Assembly (NCBI GenBank): GCA_936943465.1
Contig: CAKZJN010000175.1
Location: 1 to 14,623, forward strand
DNA from: an uncultured Rhodoferax sp.
Lineage (GTDB): Bacteria; Pseudomonadota; Gammaproteobacteria; Burkholderiales; Burkholderiaceae_C
Length of the DNA stretch: 14,623 nucleotides
Reading direction: 5' to 3'
Every line of letters starts with the position of its first letter. Position 1 is the first letter of the stretch. Of this stretch, positions 1 to 5,700 are shown one piece after another. The notes beneath the pieces are model-generated. The model did not search any database. It saw only the letters and a program-made list of their open reading frames with translations, and was not told where the DNA came from. The position numbers and the translations under genes are program-made.

Positions 1-51
1 TTCTTCGCCAAGAAGGAAGTCAAGGTCACTTTGGGTGGTTGCGGCGGCTAA
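1..51 (+). CDS. soxY: SoxY C-terminal fragment (sulfur carrier)
   Basis: Only the last 16 codons and the TAA stop are inside the window; the gene continues off the left edge. The peptide ends in Gly-Gly-Cys-Gly-Gly, the hallmark C-terminal swinging arm of SoxY. The Cys of this arm covalently carries thiosulfate-derived intermediates while SoxAX, SoxB and SoxCD act on them in the periplasm. soxZ follows 54 bases downstream on the same strand, as in other sox operons, which supports the call despite the short fragment. The N-terminal Tat signal and the body of SoxY cannot be judged from here. Confidence 0.9.
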   Translation, partial: FFAKKEVKVTLGGCGG

Positions 52-105
52 TTCGCCCGCACTTGAGTCCACGATTAATTTAGACAACGTTTTAGGAGAA
101 TACAC

Positions 106-417
106 ATGGCAGATCCGATGCGAATCCGTGCCCAGGCAGCTGGCGACAAGGCAACCGTGCGCGTTTTGATGAGTCACGAAATGGAATCCGGTCAGCGCAA
201 AGACGCAGCCGGCAATACAGTTCCCGCCTGGTTCATCCAGGAAGTCAGCGCTACGCTGAATGGCAAAGTGGTTTTGACCGGCGAATGGGGTCCTGCGGTT
301 TCCAAGAACCCGTTCCTGCAATTCACCATCAAGGGTGCTAAGGCCGGTGACAAGGTCGGCGTAACCTGGAAAGACAGCAAGGGCGATACACGCACCGACG
401 AAGCAACCGTTTCCTGA
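106..417 (+). CDS. soxZ: SoxZ, partner of the SoxYZ sulfur carrier
   Basis: The 103-residue protein has the length and pattern of SoxZ, a single immunoglobulin-like beta-sandwich domain. It contains a central SHEMESGQRKD stretch, a WFIQEV segment and an NPFLQF motif that SoxZ proteins share. SoxZ has no signal peptide; in characterised systems it is exported together with Tat-targeted SoxY as a heterodimer, and none is visible here. It forms the complex whose SoxY arm is the substrate platform for the other Sox enzymes. The ATG start is supported by an AGGAG at 94-98, seven bases upstream. The gene lies between soxY and soxA. There is no cysteine in the protein, as expected for the non-carrier subunit. 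Confidence 0.95.
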   Translation: MADPMRIRAQAAGDKATVRVLMSHEMESGQRKDAAGNTVPAWFIQEVSATLNGKVVLTGEWGPAVSKNPFLQFTIKGAKAGDKVGVTWKDSKGDTRTDEATVS

Positions 418-435
418 TCAGCAGGTGCTTGAATG

Positions 436-462
436 CAAGGAGTGTGATCGTCACACTCCTTG
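436..462 (+). repeat. Perfect 12-bp hairpin between soxZ and soxA
   Basis: CAAGGAGTGTGA (436-447) and TCACACTCCTTG (451-462) are exact reverse complements around a 3-base loop. The hairpin starts 18 bases after the soxZ stop and lies 43 bases before the soxA ATG. There is no clean T-run after it (TGCGTTTGG), so it reads better as an intercistronic RNA-stability, processing or attenuation element than as a full terminator. The left arm carries a Shine-Dalgarno-like AAGGAG with no start codon at a usable distance, and it would be buried in the stem. Confidence 0.7.
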
Positions 463-505
463 TGCGTTTGGGGAGTCGAAAAATAAAAAAACCGCTGGAG
501 ACTTC

Positions 506-1306
506 ATGAAATTAAAGAGCTACGTTTCGTTGTTTTTGCTGGCTGGGCTGTGTGCTGGTGCATCCGCCCAAAAGTCTGCCGTCCAAAGCATTGAGGAATA
601 CCGTGCCATGCTGCAGGACGGCAATCCGGCGGACCTTTTTGAGGCCAAGGGCGAAGACCTTTGGAAGCAAAAGCGCGGCCCCAAGAAAGCTACGCTGGAG
701 CAATGCGATCTGGGCAAAGGCCCCGGCGTTGTGAAGGGCGCGTTTACCGAGTTGCCACGGTACTTTGCTGATACCAACCGGGTGCAAGACCTGGAATCGC
801 GCCTGCTGACCTGCATGGAAACCCTGCAGGGCCTGAATGCTGCTGAGATCGCGAACACTCCGTTCGGCAAGGGTGAGCAAAACAATATGACGGCCTTGGC
901 CACTTGGATTTCTGCGGAGTCCAAGGGCATGAAGTTCAACCTGTCGCAAGCGCACGCCCAGGAGCGCACCTTCTACGAAGTGGGCAAGCGGCTCTTCTTC
1001 CAACGTGGCGGCCCGCACGATTTCGCATGTTCCAGTTGTCACGGCCAGGATGAGAAGCGCATCCGCCTGCAAGATTTACCTAATCTGACCAAGAACCCGG
1101 GCGATGGCATTGGCTTTGCGGCCTGGCCCGCCTACCGCGTATCCAACGGCCAGATGTGGGGCATGCAGCAGCGCCTCAACGATTGCTATCGGCAACAGCG
1201 CTTTCCGTACCCGGGCTTCGGCAGTGATGCCACGATTGCCCTGGGGGTGTATCTGGGTGTGAACAGCCAGGGCTCTGCCTCGGTTGCTCCCGCGATCAAG
1301 CGTTGA
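506..1306 (+). CDS. soxA: SoxA, c-type cytochrome subunit of SoxAX
   Basis: SoxA with SoxX couples thiosulfate oxidatively to the SoxY carrier cysteine in the periplasm. I chose the ATG at 506 (266 residues). It is followed by a typical Sec signal peptide ending in A19-S-A21 and is preceded by CTGGAG at 495-500. An in-frame GTG at 425 would add 27 residues encoded by the hairpin region and hide the signal peptide. Only one heme site is present, CSSCH at 175-179. Cys227 in the NDCYRQQRFPYPGF segment corresponds to the SoxA active-site cysteine that becomes a persulfide heme ligand. In place of the N-terminal heme of diheme SoxA there are single cysteines at 67 and 103, consistent with a structural disulfide. 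This points to the monoheme (type II-like) SoxAX class; the class call is inference. Confidence 0.95.
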   Translation: MKLKSYVSLFLLAGLCAGASAQKSAVQSIEEYRAMLQDGNPADLFEAKGEDLWKQKRGPKKATLEQCDLGKGPGVVKGAFTELPRYFADTNRVQDLESRLLTCMETLQGLNAAEIANTPFGKGEQNNMTALATWISAESKGMKFNLSQAHAQERTFYEVGKRLFFQRGGPHDFACSSCHGQDEKRIRLQDLPNLTKNPGDGIGFAAWPAYRVSNGQMWGMQQRLNDCYRQQRFPYPGFGSDATIALGVYLGVNSQGSASVAPAIKR

Positions 1307-1320
1307 GGTAAGGGGAAATC

Positions 1321-1977
1321 ATGTTGTTGACCAAAGCAAAAATTGCCATCGCGTTCGTGGCGATCGCCGGAGCACTGGCCGGTTGTTCCAATATGTCCGG
1401 CTCTGCGGATCTGGACAAACTCACGGCATCGATTGTCAAAGCGTCTTTCCGCGATCAGGGCATCGTCAAAGCCTCGGTGCTGGACACCGATGAAACCAAT
1501 CGCGAGTGCGCCGCTGCCGATGTGGCCGGCAAGCCCATTGAGGAAGAACTCGGGCGCGCGCTTGAAGCCAAGAATCTGCAGACCATCCAATGGCCTTCTA
1601 ACGGCGTCTTTCTGGGTGACTGGAAAGAGGGCGAAAAGATTGCGCAGAATGGCCGTGGCCTGACCTGGACCGACGATGCCAAAACCGTCAACGGCGGCAA
1701 CTGCTACAACTGCCACCAGATCGACAAGAAGGAAATCTCCTTCGGCACGATTGGCCCCAGCCTGTACAACTACGGAAAAATTCGTGGGGTAACGGACCCC
1801 AAGAGTCCGGACTCCAAGCTGATGGTCGAGTACACCTGGGGCCGCATCTGGAACAGCAAGGCCTATAACGCCTGTTCCAACATGCCGCGCGCCGGCCACA
1901 TGGGCATTCTTTCTGAGCAGCAGGTACGAGATCTGGTTGCGTTGCTGCTGGACCCCAAGTCACCCGTAAACCAGTAA
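1321..1977 (+). CDS. soxX: SoxX, monoheme cytochrome c, predicted lipoprotein
   Basis: SoxX is the electron-accepting c-type cytochrome of SoxAX. The 218-residue protein has one heme site, CYNCH at 128-132. A likely axial ligand is Met188 in the CSNMPRAGH segment, followed by a C-terminal helix. About 100 residues precede the heme domain, which is longer than in the short SoxX of diheme-SoxA organisms. Such an extension is known from type II SoxAX and matches the monoheme SoxA encoded 14 bases upstream. The N-terminus reads as a lipoprotein signal: a hydrophobic run ending in L19-A-G-C22, with Ser at +2. This suggests a membrane-tethered SoxX, probably at the outer membrane. Cys63 and Cys185 could form a disulfide. 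The start has AAGGGGAA at 1310-1317, very close to the ATG. Confidence 0.94.
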   Translation: MLLTKAKIAIAFVAIAGALAGCSNMSGSADLDKLTASIVKASFRDQGIVKASVLDTDETNRECAAADVAGKPIEEELGRALEAKNLQTIQWPSNGVFLGDWKEGEKIAQNGRGLTWTDDAKTVNGGNCYNCHQIDKKEISFGTIGPSLYNYGKIRGVTDPKSPDSKLMVEYTWGRIWNSKAYNACSNMPRAGHMGILSEQQVRDLVALLLDPKSPVNQ

Positions 1978-1984
1978 ATTTTTG

Positions 1985-2010
1985 AGACCGGAGTGATCCG
2001 GTCTTTTCTT
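1985..2010 (+). terminator. Terminator-like hairpin between soxX and soxB
   Basis: AGACCGGA (1985-1992) and TCCGGTCT (1997-2004) form a perfect 8-bp stem with a GTGA loop, which fits the stable GNRA tetraloop pattern. It is followed by TTTTCTTT, giving the U-rich tail of an intrinsic terminator. The hairpin begins 7 bases after the soxX stop and lies 27 bases before the soxB ATG, so it is inside an apparent operon. It could be a partial terminator lowering soxB expression, or a 3'-end protector for the soxYZAX message. I do not see a convincing promoter between it and soxB. Confidence 0.7.
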
Positions 2011-2031
2011 TATATCAGTTAAGGCGAAATT

Positions 2032-3765
2032 ATGAATCTGACCAAACGTGAATTTCTTCAAGTCATCGGCGCTGGCACGATGGCAGGCATGGGCTTGGGT
2101 ACTTATGCTGAAGCGCATGCTGCTACGGCAATGAACGGGCTGTACGACATTCCCAAGTTTGGTTCGGTGTCATTTCTGCACATGACCGATTGCCATGCGC
2201 AGCTCAAGCCAATCTATTTCCGCGAGCCCAACGTCAACCTGGGCATCGGCAGCATGAAGGGCAACCTGCCGCACCTCGTGGGCGAGCACCTGCTGAAGAC
2301 GGCCAATGTGCGTCCGGGCACGGCCGAAGCCTACGCGCTCTCTTGCCTTGACTTTGAAACGGCGGCCAAGCGTTACGGCAAGGTTGGTGGCTTTGCCCAC
2401 CTCGCCACGCTGGTCAAGCAACTGAAGGCCAGCCGCCCCGGTGCCTTGCTGCTTGACGGTGGTGACACTTGGCAGGGTTCTGCCACTTCCCTTTGGACCA
2501 ATGGCCAGGACATGGTCGATGCCTGCAAATTGCTCGGCGTGGATGTGATGACCGGCCACTGGGAGTTCACCTATGGCATGGAGCGCGTGAAGGAGATTGT
2601 TGAAAAAGACTTCGCCGGCAAGATTGACTTTGTCGCCCAGAACGTCAAGACCAATGACTTCGGCGACCAGGTGTTCAAGCCCTACGTGATCCGCGAAATC
2701 AATGGCGTGCCCTGCGCCATCATCGGACAGGCCTTCCCCTACACCCCGATTGCCAACCCCCGCTACATGGTGGCTGACTGGGCCTTTGGCATTCAGGACG
2801 AGAACATGCAGAAGATGGTGGACGAGGCGCGTGGCAAGGGCGCTCAGGTCGTCGTCGTCATTTCGCACAACGGTATGGACGTGGACCTGAAGATGGCAAG
2901 CCGTGTGACTGGCATCGACGCCATCATGGGCGGCCACACCCACGACGGCATGCCGGTCGCCAGCATCGTCAGCAACAAGGGTGGCAAAACCATTGTTACC
3001 AATGCGGGATCCAACAGCAAATTCCTGGGTGTCCTGGACTTTGAAATCAAAGACAAAAAGGTTGCTGACTTCCGCTACAAGCTATTGCCCATCTTCTCCA
3101 ACATGCTGCCTGCAGACCGCGAGATGGATGCGCTCATCAACAAGATCCGCGCGCCTTATGAAGCAAAGCTGTCGGAAACGCTGGCCATCACCGAAGGCAC
3201 CTTGTACCGTCGTGGCAACTTCAACGGCACTGGCGACCAGTTGCTGTTGGACGCTTTGATGGATGTGCAGGGCGCTGACCTGGCGTTCTCTCCTGGCTTC
3301 CGCTGGGGCACCAGCCTGTTGCCGGGCCAGGCCATTACCCGCGAATGGCTGATGGACATGACGGCCACCACCTATTCGTATGCCACGGTGTCCGAGATGA
3401 GCGGTGCCACCATCAAGACGGTGCTGGAAGACGTGTGCGACAACCTGTTCAATCCCGACCCGTATTACCAGCAGGGCGGTGACATGGTGCGTGTGGGCGG
3501 GCTGCAATACAGTTGTGATCCTCTGGCAGCCATGGGCAAGCGCATTGACAACATGCGTCTGAACGGCAAGCCGGTTGAAGCCGACAAGAAATACAAGGTG
3601 GCCGGCTGGGCACCGGTGGCCGAAGAGGCACGCACTGCGGGCAACAAGCAGGTGTGGGAAGTGGTGGAGCAGTGGCTTAAGGCGCGCGGTGGCAAGGTCA
3701 GCCCGCGCACGCTGAATACGCCCAAGCTGGGCGCTGTGCTGCCGAACCCGGGTTACGTCGAATAA
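2032..3765 (+). CDS. soxB: SoxB, dimanganese thiosulfohydrolase
   Basis: SoxB hydrolyses the terminal sulfonate of the thiosulfate attached to SoxYZ, releasing sulfate in the periplasm. The 577 residues match the usual SoxB length. Metallophosphatase and 5'-nucleotidase-type motifs appear in order: D53-x-H55, LDGGD145, GHWEFT (175-180, the SoxB-type variant of GNHD), SHN with H279, and GGHTH with H302 and H304. The C-terminal domain (about 360-577) resembles the 5'-nucleotidase substrate domain. The N-terminus is a Tat-type signal, but the motif is TKREFLQ, with Lys-Arg instead of the twin arginines; Tat signals with KR exist naturally, for example Salmonella TtrB. The ATG has AAGG at 2021-2024. 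It is separated from soxX by a terminator-like hairpin and is the last sox gene here. Confidence 0.97.
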   Translation: MNLTKREFLQVIGAGTMAGMGLGTYAEAHAATAMNGLYDIPKFGSVSFLHMTDCHAQLKPIYFREPNVNLGIGSMKGNLPHLVGEHLLKTANVRPGTAEAYALSCLDFETAAKRYGKVGGFAHLATLVKQLKASRPGALLLDGGDTWQGSATSLWTNGQDMVDACKLLGVDVMTGHWEFTYGMERVKEIVEKDFAGKIDFVAQNVKTNDFGDQVFKPYVIREINGVPCAIIGQAFPYTPIANPRYMVADWAFGIQDENMQKMVDEARGKGAQVVVVISHNGMDVDLKMASRVTGIDAIMGGHTHDGMPVASIVSNKGGKTIVTNAGSNSKFLGVLDFEIKDKKVADFRYKLLPIFSNMLPADREMDALINKIRAPYEAKLSETLAITEGTLYRRGNFNGTGDQLLLDALMDVQGADLAFSPGFRWGTSLLPGQAITREWLMDMTATTYSYATVSEMSGATIKTVLEDVCDNLFNPDPYYQQGGDMVRVGGLQYSCDPLAAMGKRIDNMRLNGKPVEADKKYKVAGWAPVAEEARTAGNKQVWEVVEQWLKARGGKVSPRTLNTPKLGAVLPNPGYVE

Positions 3766-3773
3766 GTTCGACC

Positions 3774-3820
3774 GCAGCCGCGCCGCCATGGTTGGCCATG
3801 GCGGACGCTGCCGCTATTTT
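3774..3820 (+). terminator. Hairpin after soxB, possible sox operon terminator
   Basis: CCGCCATGG (3783-3791) and CCATGGCGG (3796-3804) form a perfect 9-bp stem around TTGG. An outer stem GCAGC (3774-3778) with GCTGC (3807-3811) can extend it across a small internal loop. Only a short ATTTT follows at 3816-3820, so efficiency as an intrinsic terminator is uncertain. It sits between the soxB stop and the rhodanese start and probably marks the end of the sox transcript or reduces read-through. Confidence 0.5.
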
Positions 3821-3843
3821 GAAGATGGAGTGCGGAAAAAAGT

Positions 3844-4206
3844 ATGAGTGAATGGTTGATGAACAACTGGCCGTACCTCGCCTTGGTGGCGTGGTTTGGC
3901 TACAAGTGGTGGAACTCACGGCGCGTCGTGGCCATGCTGCCGGAGTTGAAGAGCAAGGGTGCCCAGTTCATCGATGTCCGCTCTGCAGGGGAATTCGCTG
4001 GCGCGAGCGCTCCTGGGACCATCAACATTCCGCTTTCCGAATTGGGTAGCCGCCTGGGTGAAATCACCAAGACCAGCCCGGTCGTGGTGTGCTGCGCCAG
4101 TGGTACGCGAAGCGGCATGGCCAAGATGTTGCTCAAGAAGCACGGTTACTCCCAAGTTCACAACGTGGGCGCCTGGACCAAACTGACGGGCAATTCGCTG
4201 TCCTGA
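3844..4206 (+). CDS. Membrane-anchored single-domain rhodanese
   Basis: The 120-residue protein has a short hydrophobic, Trp/Tyr-rich segment at about residues 8-24, then one rhodanese domain (about 28-118). The active-site loop is C84-A-S-G-T-R89, preceded by a second cysteine at 83. FIDVRSAGEF at 42-51 and the NIPLSEL segment are classical rhodanese elements. Rhodaneses move sulfane sulfur through a cysteine persulfide; the donor and acceptor here are unknown. Few charges precede the membrane segment, and Lys21, Arg26 and Arg27 follow it, so the positive-inside rule predicts a cytoplasmic catalytic domain. It lies 78 bases after soxB, which suggests but does not prove a sulfur-metabolism role. 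Small anchored rhodaneses of this type also occur outside sox loci. No strong ribosome binding site is visible. Confidence 0.88.
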   Translation: MSEWLMNNWPYLALVAWFGYKWWNSRRVVAMLPELKSKGAQFIDVRSAGEFAGASAPGTINIPLSELGSRLGEITKTSPVVVCCASGTRSGMAKMLLKKHGYSQVHNVGAWTKLTGNSLS

Positions 4207-4360
4207 TTTCAACGGGGCCACAGCAAAGCCCCTAAACCCCGTGCGCTAACTGCCATTTTGATAAAAATGCGCCCGTGCATTCGGATGACCGGCCCAGTTG
4301 CGGCTTGCGTCGTGCGCTTTGAACCCATAAGAAATCGAAGAAGCTTTACCAAGTGACTTC

Positions 4361-4416
4361 ATGCCCAGGGAGGGCATTGCTTGCTGCAATGGTATTCGCA
4401 TACCGCCTGCAGCAAG
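4361..4416 (+). promoter_or_regulatory. Tandem hairpins in the mscS leader
   Basis: Two inverted repeats lie back to back. The first is ATGCCC/GGGCAT (4361-4366 with 4372-4377). The second is a longer stem: CTTGCTGCA (4380-4388) with TGCAGCAAG (4408-4416), plus an inner GGTAT/ATACC (4391-4395 with 4400-4404) closing a TCGC loop. They end 35 bases before the channel ATG. The rest of the 245-base gap (4207-4451) holds only a weak AT-rich dyad, CATTTT/AAAATG, near 4254-4269. A role as a cis-acting RNA leader, or as a terminator of the upstream rhodanese unit, is inference. Confidence 0.5.
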
Positions 4417-4451
4417 GCTGGTACTTCATTAACTGATCAAAGGAACGCGCT

Positions 4452-5261
4452 ATGAATACGGAAGTCATCTGGACATTTCTGTCCACACAAGGGGCCGACT
4501 TCGGCCTGAAGCTATTGGGGGCTCTGGCAGCCTGGGTAATCGGTCGCTGGCTGATCGGGATGGCCTTGCGTCTTTTGGGTGGTGCTCTCAAGCGCGGCGG
4601 CAAGGTCGATCAGACCTTGGCCAACTACCTCACGTCGATCATTTCGGTGGTGTTGAACATCATCCTGATCCTGGCGATTTTGGACATTTTTGGCGTCAAG
4701 ACCACTTCGTTTGCCGCGCTATTGGCCGGTGCTGGTTTGGCGATTGGTACCGCCTGGGGTGGATTGCTCACACACTTTGCGGCCGGCGTCTTCATGCAAG
4801 TGTTGCGCCCGTACAAGGTCGGTGACTTTGTGACCGCCGGTGGCATCACCGGCACCGTGAAGGAGTTAGGGCTTTTCGGAACCACCCTGATCACGCCCGA
4901 CAACGTGGTGACGATCGTGGGCAACAACACGGTGTTCTCGGGGTCGATTCAGAACTTCAGCACCTTGCCGTACCGCCGTGTGGATTGCCTGGCCAAGGTG
5001 GCGAATGCGGTAGACGTAACCGACGCCATAGCCCGCTTGCGCACAGCCGTGGCAGCCATTCCGAATGTGGTGACCAGCCCGGCACCCGACATTGAAATTC
5101 TGCAGTTCACCCCTGAAGGCCCGTTGCTGTGCGTACGTCCCTACACGCATACCGACCACTACTGGCAGGTGTACTTTGACACCCACAAAGCGGTAGTCAG
5201 CACCTTTGGTGCGGCGGGATATCCGGTGCCCGAAACGCCGGTAGCCCATCGCAGCCTGTAA
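4452..5261 (+). CDS. MscS-family small mechanosensitive channel
   Basis: The 269 residues are close to the length of E. coli MscS (286). The layout is an N-terminal membrane segment (about 17-45), TM2 (about 60-80), the pore helix TM3 (about 85-118) ending in LRPYKVGDFV, a beta domain with GGITGTV (130-136) and QNFS (167-170), and a C-terminal alpha/beta domain. Such channels release solutes on hypo-osmotic shock from the inner membrane. Compared with the E. coli pore GLALQG, this protein reads GTAWGG (99-104), so one of the two leucine rings of the closed gate is Thr100, and a Trp sits at 102. The AAGGAA at 4439-4444 supports the ATG. It converges on hslR with 17 bases between the stops. Confidence 0.93.
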   Translation: MNTEVIWTFLSTQGADFGLKLLGALAAWVIGRWLIGMALRLLGGALKRGGKVDQTLANYLTSIISVVLNIILILAILDIFGVKTTSFAALLAGAGLAIGTAWGGLLTHFAAGVFMQVLRPYKVGDFVTAGGITGTVKELGLFGTTLITPDNVVTIVGNNTVFSGSIQNFSTLPYRRVDCLAKVANAVDVTDAIARLRTAVAAIPNVVTSPAPDIEILQFTPEGPLLCVRPYTHTDHYWQVYFDTHKAVVSTFGAAGYPVPETPVAHRSL

Positions 5262-5278
5262 CTGACTGGGGCGGTCGC

Positions 5279-5680
5279 TCAGTCGACCGAGGCACTCCAG
5301 CGGTCGCCCCAATCTTTTTGCAGGTTGCGGCGGTCGCGCTTGGTGGGGCGGCCGCCTTCAATCGACAGCGCTGGCTCTGGGCTCAAGCGGCGGCGTTCTG
5401 TTTCCTGCTCTCGGTGCTTTTTGCTTTCTTCGGTTTCTTCGTACAACTGTTGCGCCACGGAGGCAGGGCCCCGCTGTTCGCTCACGCCCAAGACCCGCAC
5501 GGTACGCGGGATTTTGGCCTGCACCAGTTGAACGATGTCGCCCGCGCGCACCTCGCGCGAGGCTTTGACCTCGGCACCATTGACCTGCACCCGACCTGCG
5601 TGCACCTCATCGCTGGCCAATGAGCGCGTCTTGAAAAACCGCGCCGCCCACAGCCATTTGTCGATGCGAACTTTGTCCAT
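5279..5680 (-). CDS. hslR: Hsp15-like S4-domain RNA-binding protein
   Basis: The 133-residue protein starts with an S4 RNA-binding domain (about residues 5-65): RIDKWLWAARFFKTRSLA, then HAGRVQVNGAEVKASREVRAGD split over strands 2-4. A basic, charged tail with EETEESKK and RRRLSPE stretches follows. This is the layout of E. coli Hsp15 (HslR, also 133 residues), a heat-shock protein that binds stalled 50S subunits carrying nascent chains and helps recycle them. Its ATG lies 20 bases downstream of the RND pump stop on the same strand, with no obvious Shine-Dalgarno sequence, so it may be expressed by read-through or translational coupling. The family is clear; the ribosome-rescue role is by homology. 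Confidence 0.92.
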   Translation of the reverse strand: MDKVRIDKWLWAARFFKTRSLASDEVHAGRVQVNGAEVKASREVRAGDIVQLVQAKIPRTVRVLGVSEQRGPASVAQQLYEETEESKKHREQETERRRLSPEPALSIEGGRPTKRDRRNLQKDWGDRWSASVD

Positions 5681-5700
5681 GCGTATGGTTGCGCCGGTGC

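Noticed and set aside
425..505. N-terminal extension of SoxA from an in-frame GTG at 425
   Set aside because: It would translate through the 12-bp hairpin and place 27 residues before a normal Sec signal peptide; the ATG at 506 has a better upstream sequence and a proper signal.
512..1072. Minus-strand open frames opposite soxA and soxX
   Set aside because: The plus-strand proteins carry heme motifs and correct lengths; the antisense frames are by-products of codon bias.
3844..4206. Rhodanese considered as a Sox accessory thioredoxin such as SoxW
   Set aside because: It has a rhodanese active-site loop (C-A-S-G-T-R) and no CxxC thioredoxin motif.
4346..4603. 85-codon minus-strand open frame over the mscS leader
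   Set aside because: It overlaps the start of mscS, has no ribosome binding site that I can see, and its basic, Pro/Arg-rich translation looks like an antisense shadow.
5268..5340. Recurring GCGGTCGC octamer near the hslR 3' end
   Set aside because: Two of the three copies fall on Asp-Arg codons in the charged HslR tail and the third spans the short intergenic gap; this is too little for a repeat element.
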